A DNA stretch of 64,000 bases. Origin: a virus. The stretch is from the IMG/VR virus record IMGVR_UViG_3300046744_000381, positions 1 through 64,000 of that record. The stretch is one strand, 5' to 3'. Under the pieces are notes generated by a model. That model did no database searches and was not told the DNA's origin. It saw only the letters and a program-made list of their open reading frames with translations. Positions 22,686-31,535 of the stretch are shown one piece after another. Each line of letters begins with the position of its first letter. Position 1 is the stretch's first letter. Position numbers and translations under genes: made by a program.

Positions 22686-24008
22686 ATGTTAGATTTTATG
22701 CCGCAATATGTAGTTATGAAAATGTCTACAGAAAAAACAGCTAGTAAGCTTAAAAATTGGGAACCAGATCCTAATATTACACCAGAAGCATTAGAAGAAA
22801 TGCAAAAGGTAGTATTAGATCGTATTATCACTGCCCGTGTTGGTTTACTTCTTAGACATCCATTTTTTGGTAATATGGCAACACGTTTACGTATTGTGGC
22901 AGCAGATGATATTATTCCTACCGCGGCTGTAGATGGACGCAATCTTTATTATAATACACAGTTCTTTAATGCTATGGATAATAAAGAAATTGAATTTGTT
23001 ATTGCACACGAAATTCTACATATGGTATTTGATCATTTAACACGTAGAGGCGAACGTAATCCATATCTTTATAATGTTGCGTGTGATTATATCGTTAACA
23101 ATATGCTTGTAAGAGACAGAATCGGAGTGAAGCCAAAGTTAGTTGAATGTTTCCAAGACTTTAAATATGAAGGATGGACTTCAGAAGAGGTATACGATCA
23201 ATTGTATCAAGATGCAGAAAAAATTGATATTGACCAACTAGGCGAAATGTTAGATGAACACTTTGAATGGGGCGAAGGTCCGGCAAGCAATGGTGATGGT
23301 AACGATGATGGTAAAGGCAAAGGCAAAGGTCAGACATTATCTGAAAGCGAAAAGCAAAAAATTAAAGACGAAATAAAAGAAGCTGTAATGGCAGCGGCAC
23401 AAGCCGCAGGTGCAGGTAATACACCGGCTGAAGTTCAGCGTATGATTAAAGAACTAACTGAGCCTAAAATGAATTGGCGACAGTTGCTACGTCAACAAAT
23501 TCAAAGTACAATTAAAAGTGATTTTACATTTAGTAGACCTAACCGTAAAGGTTGGCAAAGTGGTGCTATATTACCTGGTATGAACTTCGACGAAACAATT
23601 GACCTTTGTGTAAGCATTGATATGAGCGGATCAATTGGTGATGATCAAGCCAAAGACTTTTTAAGTGAAGTAAAAGGTATTATGGAAGAATACAAAGACT
23701 ATAAGATTACTGTATGGTGCTTTGACACTAAGGTGTATAACGAACAAGAATTTACAGCAGATGGTGGTGAAGATATTTCAGAATATAATGTTATTGGCGG
23801 CGGCGGCACTGACTTTATGGTGAACTGGAAGTATATGAAAGATAATGGTATTGAACCAAAGAAATTTATTATGTTTACAGACGGCTATGCTTGGGATAGC
23901 TGGGGAGATCCAGATTATTGCGATACATTATTTGTAATTCATAGTAATCACGACAAAAACTTAGAAGGGCCTTTTGGATTTACAGCTCACTATGAGGAGG
24001 CTGCGTGA
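22686..24008 (+). CDS. VWA-domain metallopeptidase-like protein (DUF2201-type)
   Basis: 440 residues. The N-terminal domain carries a zinc-peptidase-like HEILH at 108-112 with a nearby HLTRRG. A Gly/Lys-rich low-complexity linker follows near 205-215. The C-terminal VWA domain has the MIDAS motif DMSGS at 312-316 and a later GGGGTDF near 370. This is the MoxR partner. Whether the HExxH is catalytic is unknown, and such proteins can act as chaperones instead. Start chosen at 22686 for its GAGGAT site. The next gene overlaps by 4 bases. Confidence 0.85.
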   Translation: MLDFMPQYVVMKMSTEKTASKLKNWEPDPNITPEALEEMQKVVLDRIITARVGLLLRHPFFGNMATRLRIVAADDIIPTAAVDGRNLYYNTQFFNAMDNKEIEFVIAHEILHMVFDHLTRRGERNPYLYNVACDYIVNNMLVRDRIGVKPKLVECFQDFKYEGWTSEEVYDQLYQDAEKIDIDQLGEMLDEHFEWGEGPASNGDGNDDGKGKGKGQTLSESEKQKIKDEIKEAVMAAAQAAGAGNTPAEVQRMIKELTEPKMNWRQLLRQQIQSTIKSDFTFSRPNRKGWQSGAILPGMNFDETIDLCVSIDMSGSIGDDQAKDFLSEVKGIMEEYKDYKITVWCFDTKVYNEQEFTADGGEDISEYNVIGGGGTDFMVNWKYMKDNGIEPKKFIMFTDGYAWDSWGDPDYCDTLFVIHSNHDKNLEGPFGFTAHYEEAA

Positions 24009-24280
24009 AGTTAAAAACAAATCCATTAGATGTTTTAGGTATAAGAAGGGTAAATTTTTGCCCTTCTACCTTCGAAACTATTGACTTAGAAAAAACCTAT
24101 AACATCGAAGCTGTACTTTCTGATTGGATAGAAGATAACCTATCAGGAAGATATTTTTTAGGAGAAAATGTCTCATTAAAAAATGAAAGTATTTCAAGTG
24201 TTACAACAGTTGGTTTTGAATTAACCAAAGAGATGAGTTTCTTTATGTTAGCTTGTCCACATTTGAAGTATACTAGATAG
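24005..24280 (+). CDS. Hypothetical phage protein
   Basis: 91 residues, no signal peptide. A compact alpha/beta appearance (TFETIDLEKTYNIEAVLSDW) with VGFELTKEMSFFMLACPHL at the end. ATGA overlap with the VWA gene puts it in the same transcript. No recognised function; possibly a third partner of the MoxR-VWA pair. Confidence 0.6.
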   Translation: MKLKTNPLDVLGIRRVNFCPSTFETIDLEKTYNIEAVLSDWIEDNLSGRYFLGENVSLKNESISSVTTVGFELTKEMSFFMLACPHLKYTR

Positions 24281-24317
24281 TCACGAAAATATATATTATA
24301 CAAGGAGTAAAAGAGTA

Positions 24318-24578
24318 ATGACTGAACAAACACAACCGGATCCAAATGAACTAAACATTCAAGATCTAGCACTAGCAAGAGCTGTAATTGAACTTGCTAC
24401 CGAAAGAGGAACATTCAAAGCAAATGAGCTCGCAAATGTCGGTGCTCTTTATAACAAGCTTGATGGTTTTCTAAAATCTGTCGAAGAGCAGGCAAAACAA
24501 GCAAAAGAAGCAGCAGAATCTGCCGAAGCAGCGGCTGAGCCTGTGCCAACACCTAAGGAGACAAACGATGGCTCTTAA
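24318..24578 (+). CDS. Small conserved phage protein with Ala/Glu-rich tail
   Basis: 86 residues. The centre (LALARAVIELATERGTFKANELANV) is a conserved helical region followed by LYNKLDGFL. The tail is low-complexity Ala/Glu/Lys. I recall a family of such proteins in T4-type cyanophages with no assigned role. A CAAGGAG site precedes the ATG at 24318, and the end overlaps the next gene by 11 bases. Confidence 0.65.
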   Translation: MTEQTQPDPNELNIQDLALARAVIELATERGTFKANELANVGALYNKLDGFLKSVEEQAKQAKEAAESAEAAAEPVPTPKETNDGS

Positions 24579-25185
24579 ACACATAGGTAGAATTAAAACA
24601 AATAAAAGAAAAATTGTAGTAGCTTACAGAGTAGTTCCTGGAGAATCGGATCAATGTCTTATTGTACAGACTGAGAATCTAAGTGCCGATGAACACGATA
24701 GTTTAATCAAAGCAGTTGAATCTGCGGCTGGCCAACAGGCATACGAATTCGGCGAAGCAATGGCTCGTAATACGTTGCCAGATGGCAGAAATATGTTAGC
24801 AGGATTTCATACAACAGGTAAGATACGTAAAGTAAAAACAACTGAAGTAGAAATGACACCAACAAATAGTGATGTAATTAGTTTAGACGAATTAAATAAA
24901 ATTATTGCTGATCAGCAAGGTGTCACAGTAGCAGACTTAGCACTTAAAGGTCCAGACGGTGAAACTGTTAAAGCAAAAACCGAAACAGTTGATCCAGCAA
25001 GTGTATATACAGACGAAGCAACTACTGAAGTACAAGACGGTATAGTTACTGATGAAGTTTTGGCAGCACAATATCGATCACAGGCTGATGCTATGTTTAA
25101 AGAAGCTAAAGCACTTAGAGAGCAAGCAGAAGAACTTGTTCCTACAAAACGTAAAGCCGCAAAGAAAACAGAAAGTGCCGAATAA
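24568..25185 (+). CDS. Conserved T4-type marine phage protein
   Basis: 205 residues. The N-terminal domain (ALKHIGRIKTNKRKIVVAYR, then VVPGESDQCLIVQTENL) is distinctive, followed by GRNMLAGFHTTGKIRK and a charged Ala/Lys-rich C-terminal tail. I recognise the pattern from cyanophage genomes, where it is hypothetical. It is likely a structural or assembly-associated protein given the following fibre gene, but no test is possible here. It overlaps both neighbours by about 11 bases. Confidence 0.7.
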   Translation: MALKHIGRIKTNKRKIVVAYRVVPGESDQCLIVQTENLSADEHDSLIKAVESAAGQQAYEFGEAMARNTLPDGRNMLAGFHTTGKIRKVKTTEVEMTPTNSDVISLDELNKIIADQQGVTVADLALKGPDGETVKAKTETVDPASVYTDEATTEVQDGIVTDEVLAAQYRSQADAMFKEAKALREQAEELVPTKRKAAKKTESAE

Positions 25186-25477
25186 AGATAATAATGTTGT
25201 AACAGACGACGAATGGAATGAAATTTTAGATGAAGTCAATTACGATTATATTCCAATTGAATATGTAAGTACAGTTATTGTAACATTTTTAGATGAAAAA
25301 GTTTGGGAAATCGACGTTCAAAACAAAAAGAACGGCGATGACCCTGCAGACGTTATAGGCGAATTTTTAGAAGAATACGACGACACAATAGATACAGTTG
25401 ATTTTAGACTTGATACAAAACGTCTCAAAAAAGATATAAACAAACGTACAAAGAGATTTTTAAAGCTTAACAAATAA
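25175..25477 (+). CDS. Conserved phage protein (GTG start)
   Basis: 100 residues from the GTG at 25175, which overlaps the upstream stop by 11 bases. An in-frame ATG at 25052 would lie inside the previous gene and gives an unlike, basic N-terminus, so I prefer the GTG. NYDYIPIEYVSTVIVTFLDEKVW and the C-terminal DFRLDTKRLKKDINKRTKRFLK resemble a conserved T4-type phage family from memory. A late-type box lies just downstream. Confidence 0.6.
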   Translation: MPNKDNNVVTDDEWNEILDEVNYDYIPIEYVSTVIVTFLDEKVWEIDVQNKKNGDDPADVIGEFLEEYDDTIDTVDFRLDTKRLKKDINKRTKRFLKLNK

Positions 25478-25487
25478 TCCTATATGA

Positions 25488-25495
25488 GATAAATA
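25488..25495 (+). promoter_or_regulatory. T4 late-type promoter box for the fibre gene
   Basis: GATAAATA at 25488-25495 in the gap before the fibre gene (ATG 25526), with TAGGAG in between. The spacing to the ribosome-binding site matches other late-type boxes in this window. A tail-fibre-like gene is a sensible late target. Confidence 0.7.
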
Positions 25496-25525
25496 CTTTA
25501 AATAATACTGTAGGAGAAGTTTCAT

Positions 25526-27595
25526 ATGGCTTTGAGAATAAAAAGAGGCACTAATGCTGAGCGTTTGTCTTATACCCCAGAATTAGGTGAATTAATTTAC
25601 GTAACTGACTATTCGAGCGCAGGCGTAGGTCCGCTTTGGGTAGGTGACGGATCAACTGCTGGCGGCAACGAAGCATCAGGGTCAGGCGGCGGCGGCGGCG
25701 GTATTACTGACATTGTCGGTGATACAACTCCACAACTAGGCGGCAATTTAGATTTAAATAGCTATGATATAACTGGAACGGGCGATATTGATACTACAGG
25801 CAATATTAACGCAACCGGTAGCATAGATGTAAACCTAAATATTGATGCAGGTGGTTACGTAAACGCTACTTCAATGGCAGCGAATTTGTTTAATGGTAGT
25901 TTTGATGGCGATTTATCTGGTAGTGTATTCGGTGACGATTCAACTGTAATAGTAGATGGTAATAACAATACTATTAATGCATCATCGGCAACAATTGGTA
26001 ATTTATCTTTCGATAGTACAGGAAACATTACAAACTCCGGTGACACAGTATATAACGTGTTACAAGGCTTTGATTTAAATGCCACAAATCCTAACAGTAA
26101 TTTCAACTTAAAAGTAAAGGGCAATAATGATGTTTCTAAGGTATTTCTTATTAAAACAGCAACCTCAGATATCAGTGCTACTTATTACGAATCGGCAATA
26201 TTTGGCGGACGTGATGATACAAATGGCGAATATTTTCATAACTCTATTGCTTTTGGTACTGACAAAACATTAATTTGCACAAGTTCAAATGGTAATTTTG
26301 ATATAGAATCCGAATATCTAACACACACTAATACTGGTCGTTTAGGTATTGGTACATACACTCCAGCAGCAACTTTAGATGTTGCAGGTGGTGGGCTATT
26401 TTCCGGACAAGTACAAGCAACAGCATTTAAAGGTACATTTGTAGCTGATGATTCAACTATACTAGTAGATGGCGTAGCAGGTAAAGTTAACCTAGCACCA
26501 AACGATATTACAGATTTAGGTAACGTTACTATTGCAACTCCACAAGCAGGACAAGTATTAAAATACAACGGTAGTGCGTGGGTAAATGATGTAGATGTTG
26601 CTGGTTCCGGCGGTGGCGGCGGTATAGGTAACATTGGTGTTGGTGCCGACGATAGTACTGTAAGATTAATAAACAGCGGAGAAAGTTTCTTAATTAAAGG
26701 CGCTGGTACAATAACAACTGCAAGTGACGCAGAAGGTAATATTACTGTTACAGGTACTACAGAAGTTTCATCTGATACTACTCCAGTGCTTGGCGGTAAT
26801 ATGGATTCAGGAGGTTTTAATCTCAAATTTGGTGATTCAGGTATTCCAGGCACAGACGACACTTTAGTATTTGGTGCAGGTGACGATTTACAAATTTACC
26901 ATACAGGAACAGCAAGTGTAATTAGTGACAACGGCGACGGCGGAATACAAATTTTAACTAATTTATTAGAAGTTAAAAATGCAGCAAATAACGAAATACA
27001 AATCGATGCCACAGAAGACGCCGGTGTCAGACTATATTACAATGGTAGTTCAAAACTGCAAACAACAACAAACGGTATAACTATTACTGGTGCAATTACA
27101 GGAAATCTTACAGGAGATGTAACTGGTAATGTAAGTGGTACAGCAGGAGGAGTTGCTTGGAGCGGTGTTACATCTACTCCAACTACACTATCAGGATACG
27201 GTATTACAGATGATGTTGTTATTGGAACTGAATTAGGAAACTTTACTTTTACAGCAAGTGTGCTAGACTCAAATGATTCAGGTGCTATTACAGTAACACC
27301 ATCTACAGTGTTTAGTAGCGATGTTACAGTTGAAAACGATTTAATTGTAACAAATAAAGTAGTAGCAGACAGATTTGAGAGCACTAGTACTGGTACGCCA
27401 GAAATTACAGCGGCAACAAACCTTAACTTGACTGCAGGTAATGCAGTTGTTATAACACAATCGCCAGTTAGATTTGCAACGTTTACAACAGCAGAACGTG
27501 ATGCACTGGCTTCCCAAAACGGTGATATGTTATACAATACAACTACTAATAAATTCCAAGGATATGCAAACGGTGCTTGGGTAGACTTACACTAA
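25526..27595 (+). CDS. Tail-fibre-like protein with Mtd-type N-terminus
   Basis: 689 residues. The N-terminal RIKRGTNAERLSYTPELGEL, then VGPLWVGDGSTAGG, resembles the N-terminal domain found in the Mtd receptor-binding protein and many phage fibres. Gly-rich linkers follow near 50-60 and 360-370. The long middle is a beta-rich fibre with repeated N/T/G motifs (NLTGDVTGNVSGTAGG). The C-terminus FTTAERDALASQNGDMLYNT and NKFQGYANGAWVDLH is a typical distal fibre tip domain. It is probably a receptor-binding or adhesin protein of the virion, transcribed late from the box at 25488. No chaperone domain is seen. Confidence 0.85.
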   Translation: MALRIKRGTNAERLSYTPELGELIYVTDYSSAGVGPLWVGDGSTAGGNEASGSGGGGGGITDIVGDTTPQLGGNLDLNSYDITGTGDIDTTGNINATGSIDVNLNIDAGGYVNATSMAANLFNGSFDGDLSGSVFGDDSTVIVDGNNNTINASSATIGNLSFDSTGNITNSGDTVYNVLQGFDLNATNPNSNFNLKVKGNNDVSKVFLIKTATSDISATYYESAIFGGRDDTNGEYFHNSIAFGTDKTLICTSSNGNFDIESEYLTHTNTGRLGIGTYTPAATLDVAGGGLFSGQVQATAFKGTFVADDSTILVDGVAGKVNLAPNDITDLGNVTIATPQAGQVLKYNGSAWVNDVDVAGSGGGGGIGNIGVGADDSTVRLINSGESFLIKGAGTITTASDAEGNITVTGTTEVSSDTTPVLGGNMDSGGFNLKFGDSGIPGTDDTLVFGAGDDLQIYHTGTASVISDNGDGGIQILTNLLEVKNAANNEIQIDATEDAGVRLYYNGSSKLQTTTNGITITGAITGNLTGDVTGNVSGTAGGVAWSGVTSTPTTLSGYGITDDVVIGTELGNFTFTASVLDSNDSGAITVTPSTVFSSDVTVENDLIVTNKVVADRFESTSTGTPEITAATNLNLTAGNAVVITQSPVRFATFTTAERDALASQNGDMLYNTTTNKFQGYANGAWVDLH

Positions 27596-27604
27596 GGAGC
27601 CTCA

Positions 27605-29539
27605 ATGAGCGAGAAAGAGTATATTGTAACACTAAAATCGGGTGTAGATTATGCTGCATTCAATACAGAAATGGTTGCCAATACCGGATCAGGTGATATA
27701 CCAAACAGGACAGTAGATGTTGCAAATGCAAGACCGGGTAGCCAAAGAAATACACATTACGCATTAACAGATGCAGAAGCAACAACACTACGTAGTGATA
27801 ATAGAGTTGTTGATGTGCAAATTCCTCCCCAAGATAGAGACGATATTGATATAGGATTAAATGCAGTACAAAATAGTACTAATTGGACCAAAAGCACAAG
27901 TTCAGGTGCGTCAGCAGACTTGAATTGGGGCCTTATTAGATGTGCAAACCCAACTGATATCTTTAATCAAACAGGTACTATTACCGGTGATTTTAAATAT
28001 ACATTAACAGGAAAAGGTGTAGATGTTGTAATACAAGACAGCGGCTTACAAGTTGACCATCCCGAGTTTACTGACAGTGCAGGTTTAAGCAGAGTAAACC
28101 AAATTAATTGGTACACAGAAAGCGGACTTGCTGGCACTCAAAATGCAAATTTTAACAGAGATTATGACGGTCACGGTTCGCATTGTGGCGGAACAGTCGC
28201 AGGACGCACACAAGGATGGGCAAGAGATGCTCAAATTTATTCTATGAAAGTTAACGGATTAGAAGGCACAGGCGACAGCGGAACTGGAATTAGTGTAAGT
28301 GATTGTTTTGATACCATTAAGTTATGGCATAGAAATAAACCAATCGACCCGAAGACTGGATATAAGCGTCCAACAATTGTGAATGCAAGTTGGGGGTATG
28401 GCGGAAATAGATCTAGTACCCCGACAGGCGGTGTGTATTTAGGTAACAGCTGGAGTTGGGCAGACTATGGTAGCAGTAGTAACAATGCCTGGGCTAACGT
28501 TGGTGTTGTTCCTGTACTAGGGTTAACAAGACGTATAAATGTACGGGTTGCTAGTGTAGATGCAGATATACAAGAATGTATAGATGAAGGCATAGTTTTT
28601 TGTGTAGCATCAGGAAACAGTTACTATTACATTGATATTGCTACTGGTCCACATTATGATGATACTTGTGACTTTGGTAGCGGTCAAGAAGCAATATTTA
28701 GAGGTAGTTCTCCATTTAGCGAAGACGCATTTATAGTAGGCAATATGGATGTTACATATACTAATAACTTAGAGCAAAAAGCAGAATCTAGTTGTGCAGG
28801 ACCTGGCGTCAACATATATGCTCCAGGTACAGAAATAATTAGTATAGGTTCAACGGATAACGGTGGTACAAGTGCAAAATATAGTACATATGGCGGACCA
28901 GATTCACCATTAGATAGCAATTACAAATTAATGAAAATATCAGGTACAAGTATGGCAGCTCCTCAAGTAGCAGGTATGATTGCCTGTCTAGCAGAAGCTA
29001 ATCCCGGAATGACTCCTGCACAATTTAAATCATATATAGAAGCAAACGCTAAACAAGATTTAATTAACACTGATAAAACTACTATTGCTTCTTATGCAAT
29101 CACTGCTACAAACAGTGGAGCAAGTGCATATGTGATGAGTGGAACAGATAGAAATGGTAGTGTATCAGGTAATAATGATAGTATAGCAATACAGGTAGGC
29201 GATACATTGACTATAACTAATAATGCCGGTGTTTCACATCCATTATACATAAAAGACGCTGCAACTACAGGCACAGGCGATCAAGTTAGTACGCCAGCTG
29301 CAACAGGTCAAGGATCTTATGGCGGTAATGGTGTACAATGGACACCGACATTACCAGGAACTTATTATTATATTTGTGGCAGCCATAGTTCTATGCAAGG
29401 AACTATCACTGTTGCTCCAGAAATAAATTTTGATAATCAAGATAGCATTTGGGATGGCCCAAGTAGAGTTTTACATAGTCCGCTTTGGAATGACGGTAAG
29501 CCTTTTACAAGTAATATTTCAGGAAACTTTGGTATATAG
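27605..29539 (+). CDS. Subtilisin-like protease fused to a cupredoxin domain
   Basis: 644 residues. The N-terminus is a short repeat-rich segment. The S8 catalytic triad reads Asp145 (VVIQDSGLQVDHP), His190 (DYDGHGSHCGG) and Ser449 (SGTSMAAPQ), with oxyanion Asn near 338 (ASGN). After about residue 500 comes a cupredoxin-like beta domain with His545 (GVSHPLYIK), Cys591, His594 and Met597 (CGSHSSMQG), the full type-1 copper ligand set. No Sec signal is evident, so a virion-associated enzyme is likely. The gene follows the fibre gene closely and a new promoter follows it. Confidence 0.85.
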   Translation: MSEKEYIVTLKSGVDYAAFNTEMVANTGSGDIPNRTVDVANARPGSQRNTHYALTDAEATTLRSDNRVVDVQIPPQDRDDIDIGLNAVQNSTNWTKSTSSGASADLNWGLIRCANPTDIFNQTGTITGDFKYTLTGKGVDVVIQDSGLQVDHPEFTDSAGLSRVNQINWYTESGLAGTQNANFNRDYDGHGSHCGGTVAGRTQGWARDAQIYSMKVNGLEGTGDSGTGISVSDCFDTIKLWHRNKPIDPKTGYKRPTIVNASWGYGGNRSSTPTGGVYLGNSWSWADYGSSSNNAWANVGVVPVLGLTRRINVRVASVDADIQECIDEGIVFCVASGNSYYYIDIATGPHYDDTCDFGSGQEAIFRGSSPFSEDAFIVGNMDVTYTNNLEQKAESSCAGPGVNIYAPGTEIISIGSTDNGGTSAKYSTYGGPDSPLDSNYKLMKISGTSMAAPQVAGMIACLAEANPGMTPAQFKSYIEANAKQDLINTDKTTIASYAITATNSGASAYVMSGTDRNGSVSGNNDSIAIQVGDTLTITNNAGVSHPLYIKDAATTGTGDQVSTPAATGQGSYGGNGVQWTPTLPGTYYYICGSHSSMQGTITVAPEINFDNQDSIWDGPSRVLHSPLWNDGKPFTSNISGNFGI

Positions 29540-29568
29540 TTGACATATAACTAAAATAGTGTTATAAT
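29540..29568 (+). promoter_or_regulatory. Consensus promoter giving a leaderless desaturase mRNA
   Basis: TTGACA at 29540-29545, 17-base spacer ending GTGT, TATAAT at 29563-29568: both perfect. The desaturase ATG begins at 29574, five bases after the -10 box, where transcription would start, and no ribosome-binding site is seen. Confidence 0.88.
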
Positions 29569-29573
29569 TTATT

Positions 29574-30191
29574 ATGGTCTTTATTTACGGATATATATGG
29601 TATTTGTTTGCGGCGTTAGTAGGAATAAGTATAGGATATCATAGATACTTTACACACAATACATTTAAAACAAATAGTATTGTAGAAATAATAATGTTAG
29701 TTTTAGGATTAATCTGCGGCGGTCGTAGTGCATTAACTTGGGCTGCTGTTCATCGAATGCATCACGCAAAATCAGATACTTTGCTAGATCCGCATAGCCC
29801 AAAATATCAAGGTGCTTGGAAAGTTTTGACTAGTAATTGGAAAGTAGAATATATACCTCGTAAATATATTACTAATTTATTAAAAAATCCACGTATAGTT
29901 TGGTTTCATAAAAACGGAAAATATTTACACTTATTAATTACACTTATTACAATTATTATAAGTGTAAAATTATTTTTTGTAATTGTTTTTGTTCCGTTTG
30001 TTTTATCTTGGCTGGGCTTCGGAATGTTGAATTATTTTGCCCACAAAGACGGAGAACCGCAAAATATTCCTGTGCTTAATTTAATTGCACCAGGCGAAGG
30101 ATGGCATTTAAACCATCATAAGCAACCGAAATCATATAAATTACACAAATACGATATAGCAGGAGTAGTTATTGAAAGATTTTTTACTTAA
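29574..30191 (+). CDS. Membrane fatty-acid desaturase (Delta9-type)
   Basis: 205 residues, shorter than cellular acyl-lipid desaturases (about 270-300). Three histidine boxes are present: HRYFTH at 23-28, HRMHH at 60-64 and HLNHH at 178-182. Hydrophobic segments lie near 1-20, 38-50 and 117-150. The protein would insert double bonds into membrane acyl chains. Lipid desaturases are known in cyanophages. Transcription is from the consensus promoter immediately upstream, probably leaderless. The overlap with the next gene is 20 bases. Confidence 0.88.
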   Translation: MVFIYGYIWYLFAALVGISIGYHRYFTHNTFKTNSIVEIIMLVLGLICGGRSALTWAAVHRMHHAKSDTLLDPHSPKYQGAWKVLTSNWKVEYIPRKYITNLLKNPRIVWFHKNGKYLHLLITLITIIISVKLFFVIVFVPFVLSWLGFGMLNYFAHKDGEPQNIPVLNLIAPGEGWHLNHHKQPKSYKLHKYDIAGVVIERFFT

Positions 30192-30927
30192 ACAAAGTTT
30201 AGCAATTAGAACTCCAGTCCTGCCAGAAGTAGAAAAAGTTGTGAATTCTGTTACTTTGGATTTACACAGTATCTCTCCTTACAAAACAGATATAATCAAA
30301 TGGTTACGTCCCATTATAAATTTAGAAGGATATAGTGTATATCCTATGAACGGATGTACAGAAGGACTGAACTGGTGGTATAATCAGGAGTACAGAGGTG
30401 TACATATGGAACAAGGTGATTATCAGTGGATTAAACCGACCGATCGATATGGCAAGATAGTATACTTGAGCGTCCCTAGTGCAATTAACGGAAATTATAG
30501 AGAATTACCAATTGATGTTCCAATAGCACTAGATATAGCGTATGTTGGAAGCACTAAGATACAACATATACGCAAATTAGACAATGTTGAGTATGTTTTC
30601 TTTAGTTTGTCAAAAGCGTTCGGTTTACGCAATGTCCGAACAGGTTGGATATTTACAAAAACTCCGGATGAAAGATTAGAATCATTAACACACAGTGCAA
30701 AATATTATAATTATTATGCGCACAATATAGCAGAAAATGTAATAAGTAATTTTGATATTGACTATATACATAGTAAGTTATATAATAAACAAAAAGCAAT
30801 TTGTGAAGAATTAGATTTTGTACCAAGCGATAGTGTGTGGCTTGCTACAACTAAAAATAAAGAATACGCAAAATTTATGCGTGATGGAAAAACAGCAAGA
30901 ATATGCCTTGCAGAAAGTATAAAATGA
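30172..30927 (+). CDS. Miniature PLP aminotransferase-like protein (TTG start)
   Basis: 251 residues, against about 380 for class I/II aminotransferases. The PLP lysine is Lys148 in FFSLSKAFGLRNVRTGW, with Asp121 and Tyr124 (ALDIAYVGS) as cofactor-contacting residues and Arg156. An N-terminal NGCTEGLNWW segment precedes it. The C-terminal small domain is greatly shortened. The start is TTG at 30172 with a good AGGAG site 6 bases upstream; no nearby ATG is as well placed. It overlaps the desaturase by 20 bases and the next gene by 4. Confidence 0.72.
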   Translation: MKDFLLKQSLAIRTPVLPEVEKVVNSVTLDLHSISPYKTDIIKWLRPIINLEGYSVYPMNGCTEGLNWWYNQEYRGVHMEQGDYQWIKPTDRYGKIVYLSVPSAINGNYRELPIDVPIALDIAYVGSTKIQHIRKLDNVEYVFFSLSKAFGLRNVRTGWIFTKTPDERLESLTHSAKYYNYYAHNIAENVISNFDIDYIHSKLYNKQKAICEELDFVPSDSVWLATTKNKEYAKFMRDGKTARICLAESIK

Positions 30928-31535
30928 AGAAACACGATTTACCGACAATTGCCAATTTAGGTTTGGATATTGATTTGCCGAGATTGCAAATGGAATGTGA
31001 TAACCTTGCAGAAAAGTTTATTGATGTAAGAAGTGCTAACCCTATGCTTTGTATGAATCACGAAGAATTAGTTAAAGATGTTTATGACAACTTTGAACAA
31101 ATTAATCTTACAGAACCAAGTGAAATACTGCCGTATGAACCTAGTATTAAAAAGCGTTTACAGCGTAGAGAAGAACACTTGTACAATGTACCAACAGATG
31201 CTTACAATGACAGTTATATCCAAACTATTGTAGAACAATGTAAAGCGCCTGCAAGCCGTGTACGCATCACTAAACTTGCTCCGGGTAAAGAGATACCTTT
31301 TCACGTAGACTACGATGTAGGGTACGCTGTGCGCTGCATATGCCCCATTTATAGTGATAATATGGTAATTAATAAATTTAAACGTAATGGCGAAGTAGAA
31401 GAATACGTGTTAGAAGCAGGTAATGCATACTTTTTAAACATTGGTTATCCTCACGCTGTTTACAATAACAGCGATAAGCCTCGTATTGCATTAATGTTTA
31501 GTTTAGACGGAACTGGCGATTTAGAACATTTATGA
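30924..31535 (+). CDS. 2-oxoglutarate/Fe(II) oxygenase, Asp/Asn hydroxylase-like
   Basis: 203 residues from the ATG at 30924 (ATGA overlap with the previous stop). The facial triad is His127, Asp129 (IPFHVDYD) and His177 (IGYPHAVYN), with Arg187 in the 2-oxoglutarate position (KPRIALMFS). This double-stranded beta-helix pattern matches the aspartyl/asparaginyl beta-hydroxylase-like oxygenases. The substrate is unknown. It overlaps the nucleotidyltransferase gene by 4 bases. Confidence 0.78.
   Translation: MKKHDLPTIANLGLDIDLPRLQMECDNLAEKFIDVRSANPMLCMNHEELVKDVYDNFEQINLTEPSEILPYEPSIKKRLQRREEHLYNVPTDAYNDSYIQTIVEQCKAPASRVRITKLAPGKEIPFHVDYDVGYAVRCICPIYSDNMVINKFKRNGEVEEYVLEAGNAYFLNIGYPHAVYNNSDKPRIALMFSLDGTGDLEHL

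Noticed and set aside
26236-26862. 208-residue open frame on the minus strand opposite the fibre gene
   Set aside because: It is a mirror of the Thr/Gly-rich fibre coding frame; composition (Pro/Ser/Val rich) is what such a reverse frame gives, and it has no start signal.
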